Positions 61,881-64,000 of a stretch of 64,000 nucleotides of DNA are shown piece by piece. The notes under the pieces are model-generated. The model saw only the letters and a program-made list of their open reading frames with translations, did no database searches and had not been told where the DNA came from. The number at the start of each line of letters is the position of its first letter. Position 1 is the stretch's first letter. A program made the translations under genes and the position numbers. Source of the stretch: Ectopseudomonas khazarica (GTDB lineage: Bacteria; Pseudomonadota; Gammaproteobacteria; Pseudomonadales; Pseudomonadaceae); the NCBI RefSeq assembly GCF_004521985.1, contig NZ_SBHZ01000004.1:186001-250000 (forward strand), in the 5' to 3' direction.

Positions 61881-64000
61881 GCGCCAGACTCCTGTTCGTG
61901 GGGTGCGTCGCGCTCGGCCTGACGCGGCGGCAGCGGGGCGAAATAGCCCACCACCAGCAGCAGCACGCCCACGCCGATGAAGGACACGATACGTTCCAGC
62001 CCGCCGCGATTGCCCAGCTCGACGAAGAACAGCTTGGCCACCACCAGGGCTATCAGCGCCGCCCCGACCAGCCACAGCTCGCGGCGTGCACGCAGGTGCC
62101 CGAACAGCATCAGCGCCAGGGCGATCAGGGTCCAGACGATGGACAGCCCGGCCTGCACCAGCATCGACTCGAACAGCGCTGCACTGTGCCAGGGCACGCC
62201 GCCCCAGTGATGGGCGCTGCGCATCACCATCAGGGTGAACAGGGCGAACAGCGACACGCCGACCACGACCTGCAACAGCTGCAGCGCACGCCCCGGTTCC
62301 AGGCCCAGGCGCGGCAGCGCGGTACGCCCCCAGACGAACAACGCGCCCAGGCACAGCAGCAGGCCGATCTCCAGCGGATTGAGCAGCGGCAGGTACGGCA
62401 GCGGGTCGCTGTCGCCTGCACTGTTGGCATTGGCCAGCCAGAACCAGCCGAGCATCAACACGGCCAGGGGCGCAGCCGCCCACAGGCGGTATTCACGTTC
62501 GAAGCCAGCCACCGGCCAGGGCAGCCGACGCGCCTGCGCCATGGCCCAGAGATAAGCCGTCGGCAGCAGCGCCCAGCCCAGCCAGCGCCAGGCATTGTAG
62601 TGATCGGCCAGACTCAGCAGCAGGTAGCGCAGTTCCAGCGCCAGCACGCCGAGCAACAGCCAGCAGCCGAGCACGTGAGCGACACTGGCCGCCGTGGCCG
62701 GCAGCAGCCCGGCCAGGCGCCGCAGCGACCACAGGTGGGCGGCGAACACCAGGCCCCAGCCGAGCCAGCCCCACTGCGCCGCAGGGTGATAGAAGGGGTG
62801 CCAGGCATACAGCAGCAGCATGCCGGCCAGCGGGACCAGCAGGCCATCGAGCAAGGCCAGCTCGACCCAGCGGTTGCGGGTCGCCAGCCAGGCATACAGC
62901 GCCATGTTCAGCGCCAGCAGCACCAGCAGCACGCCGACCTGCAGCTCCGCCGCGACGAAACGCAGCACCTCGCTGGCCAGCGCCAGCGCCCACCAGGCGG
63001 CACCCCAGGTCAGCAGCAGCTGCCCCAGACGCTGCACGCTGACGCCATCGATCCCGCTGTCCCGCCCACTGCGCAGCAGCGCATGCAGGCGCCAGGCGCC
63101 GATCTGCGCAGCCAGGCCGAGCACCGCAGGTGTCCAGAAACCGGTATGCGCCAGTGGCGACAGACCGACACCACTGATTCCCGACAGCAGCAACGGCCCG
63201 GCTGCCAGGAAGGCCAGGCCGGCGAACAGCTGCAGCACCAGGCTGAACCAGAAGGCCGCACGCTGCTGCAGGTAGAGCGCCAGCCACAGGGTCAGCAGCC
63301 CGCTGGCTCCCCATACCGCCGCAGCGGCCACCCAGGGCAGCACGAACAGCACCGCCAGGTTGATGAACACCAGGCCCACCAGCATCACCCAGGACAAGGC
63401 CGCAAGCTGGCGACGGTTGTCACGGATCAGCGGGTCGCGCGCCGCCAGCAGCATGCCCGCGATCAGGCCGAAGCCGACCACCGAGGCCGCCAGCAGGCCG
63501 AACCAGCCGGCGTTGAAGCCGCCCCGCCCTTCCAGCGACTCCAGCGCCATCTGGCCGAGGAACAGCAGCCCGCCAAGCAGCTGGATGGCGAAGGCGGCGT
63601 AGACGAAAACGGGCGCGGCCAGACGCAGGCCGACGAACAGCGTGACCAGACCGGCCAGCGCCCAGGCGATGGCCGTGCCGGGCGCCTCGAAGGTCAGCGG
63701 CGCGATCAGGCAGAGGAAGGCCAGCCCCGCCAGCCCCAGCCAGGGCTGCAGACGCACCTCCCAGGGGCTGGCAGCCTGTGGCGCCTGGCGCAGTTGCCAG
63801 TAGCTGAACAACAGCGCCACGCCGAGCATCAGCGCGCCCAGCGCCGAGCCGTCGAGCAGGCTGGAGTCGCCCGGTTCCAGGCCTGTGGCGAACGCCAGGG
63901 CGGCCCCCACCTGCAGCAACAGGGCGAAGCCACGCGCCAGTGGCCGCTGCTGCCGCAGGCCCAGCCAGTAGATCCCGGCACCCTCCACGGCCCAGGCAGC
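61877..64000 (-). CDS. DUF2339 polytopic membrane protein, C-terminal part
   Basis: At least 707 residues of a very hydrophobic protein with some 20 or more membrane segments; its 5' end lies beyond the window. The sequence WAVEGAGIYWLGLRQ near the right edge is typical of DUF2339 proteins, which normally exceed 900 residues. No catalytic motif is visible. The gene overlaps the DUF3999 gene by four bases; the two families are commonly paired, suggesting a membrane-periplasm complex. Function unknown. Confidence 0.88.
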   Translation of the reverse strand, partial: AAWAVEGAGIYWLGLRQQRPLARGFALLLQVGAALAFATGLEPGDSSLLDGSALGALMLGVALLFSYWQLRQAPQAASPWEVRLQPWLGLAGLAFLCLIAPLTFEAPGTAIAWALAGLVTLFVGLRLAAPVFVYAAFAIQLLGGLLFLGQMALESLEGRGGFNAGWFGLLAASVVGFGLIAGMLLAARDPLIRDNRRQLAALSWVMLVGLVFINLAVLFVLPWVAAAAVWGASGLLTLWLALYLQQRAAFWFSLVLQLFAGLAFLAAGPLLLSGISGVGLSPLAHTGFWTPAVLGLAAQIGAWRLHALLRSGRDSGIDGVSVQRLGQLLLTWGAAWWALALASEVLRFVAAELQVGVLLVLLALNMALYAWLATRNRWVELALLDGLLVPLAGMLLLYAWHPFYHPAAQWGWLGWGLVFAAHLWSLRRLAGLLPATAASVAHVLGCWLLLGVLALELRYLLLSLADHYNAWRWLGWALLPTAYLWAMAQARRLPWPVAGFEREYRLWAAAPLAVLMLGWFWLANANSAGDSDPLPYLPLLNPLEIGLLLCLGALFVWGRTALPRLGLEPGRALQLLQVVVGVSLFALFTLMVMRSAHHWGGVPWHSAALFESMLVQAGLSIVWTLIALALMLFGHLRARRELWLVGAALIALVVAKLFFVELGNRGGLERIVSFIGVGVLLLVVGYFAPLPPRQAERDAPHEQESGA

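Noticed and set aside
61881..62483. N-terminal extension of the DUF3999 frame to 648 residues
   Set aside because: The extra 200 codons overlap the DUF2339 gene in another frame; ATG 61880 has a ribosome site and starts a proper signal peptide.

Overview
The window is a contiguous piece of a high-GC gammaproteobacterial chromosome that I read as Pseudomonas, most likely the P. pseudoalcaligenes / P. oleovorans / P. mendocina lineage. The gene order from hemE to rsmE follows, as I recall it, the P. aeruginosa PAO1 order hemE, gltD, gltB, damX-like, aroB, aroK, pilQPONM, ponA, maeB, rpmE, priA, argS, hslVU, phaC1-phaZ-phaC2-phaD-phaF-phaI, ubiE-ubiJ-ubiB, hisI-hisE, tatABC. The cyanate cluster with its sigma-54 regulator matches the cynFABDS cluster described for P. 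pseudoalcaligenes CECT5344. No rRNA, tRNA, CRISPR array, insertion sequence or prophage was seen. No gene-free stretch exceeds 300 bases.

Layout: (1) 1-1576, the end of a FabH/DarB-like ketosynthase, a DarA-like flavodoxin-fold membrane protein and a DUF2141 secreted protein. (2) 1613-8524, hemE, then an accessory cyanate module: cynA (Tat-exported binding protein), cynB (permease), cynD (ATPase), cynS (cyanase) and the divergent activator cynF. A -24/-12 promoter and tandem upstream sites lie between cynA and cynF. (3) 8509-22964, glutamate synthase (gltBD), a DamX-like SPOR protein with a GCAGGT minisatellite, aroB, aroK and the type IV pilus operon pilMNOPQ. (4) 23149-36891, ponA, maeB, an M48 lipoprotein protease, a thermonuclease-family protein, rpmE, priA, argS, a second SPOR protein, hslVU behind a heat-shock promoter, and a DUF971 gene. 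(5) 37188-46836, medium-chain-length polyhydroxyalkanoate (PHA) genes phaC1, phaZ, phaC2, phaD, phaF, phaI and a PHA-system small protein. The cluster is split between phaC2 and phaD by a divergent HTH-regulator / MFS-transporter pair. (6) 46984-52852, ubiquinone (ubiE, ubiJ, ubiB), histidine (hisI, hisE), Tat export (tatABC) and rsmE. (7) 52902-64000, a TetR / DoxX-like pair, dtd, pip, three small lipoprotein genes including blc, a DUF924 gene, fbp, a 7TM-PAS-GGDEF diguanylate cyclase, and a DUF3999-DUF2339 pair running off the end.

The genes connect in several ways. Cyanate-derived ammonium would feed glutamate synthesis through GltBD next door. CynA carries a twin-arginine signal and the Tat translocase lies in the same window. 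Sequences resembling sigma-54 promoters stand before cynA, phaC1, phaC2 and the GGDEF gene, so nitrogen status may touch cyanate use, PHA synthesis and c-di-GMP signalling together; this last point is inference. The most interesting points are the cyn regulatory region, the interrupted pha cluster with two sigma-54-like promoters, an apparent rpmE terminator inside the signal-peptide codons of the next gene, and the DarA/DarB-like pair at the left edge.
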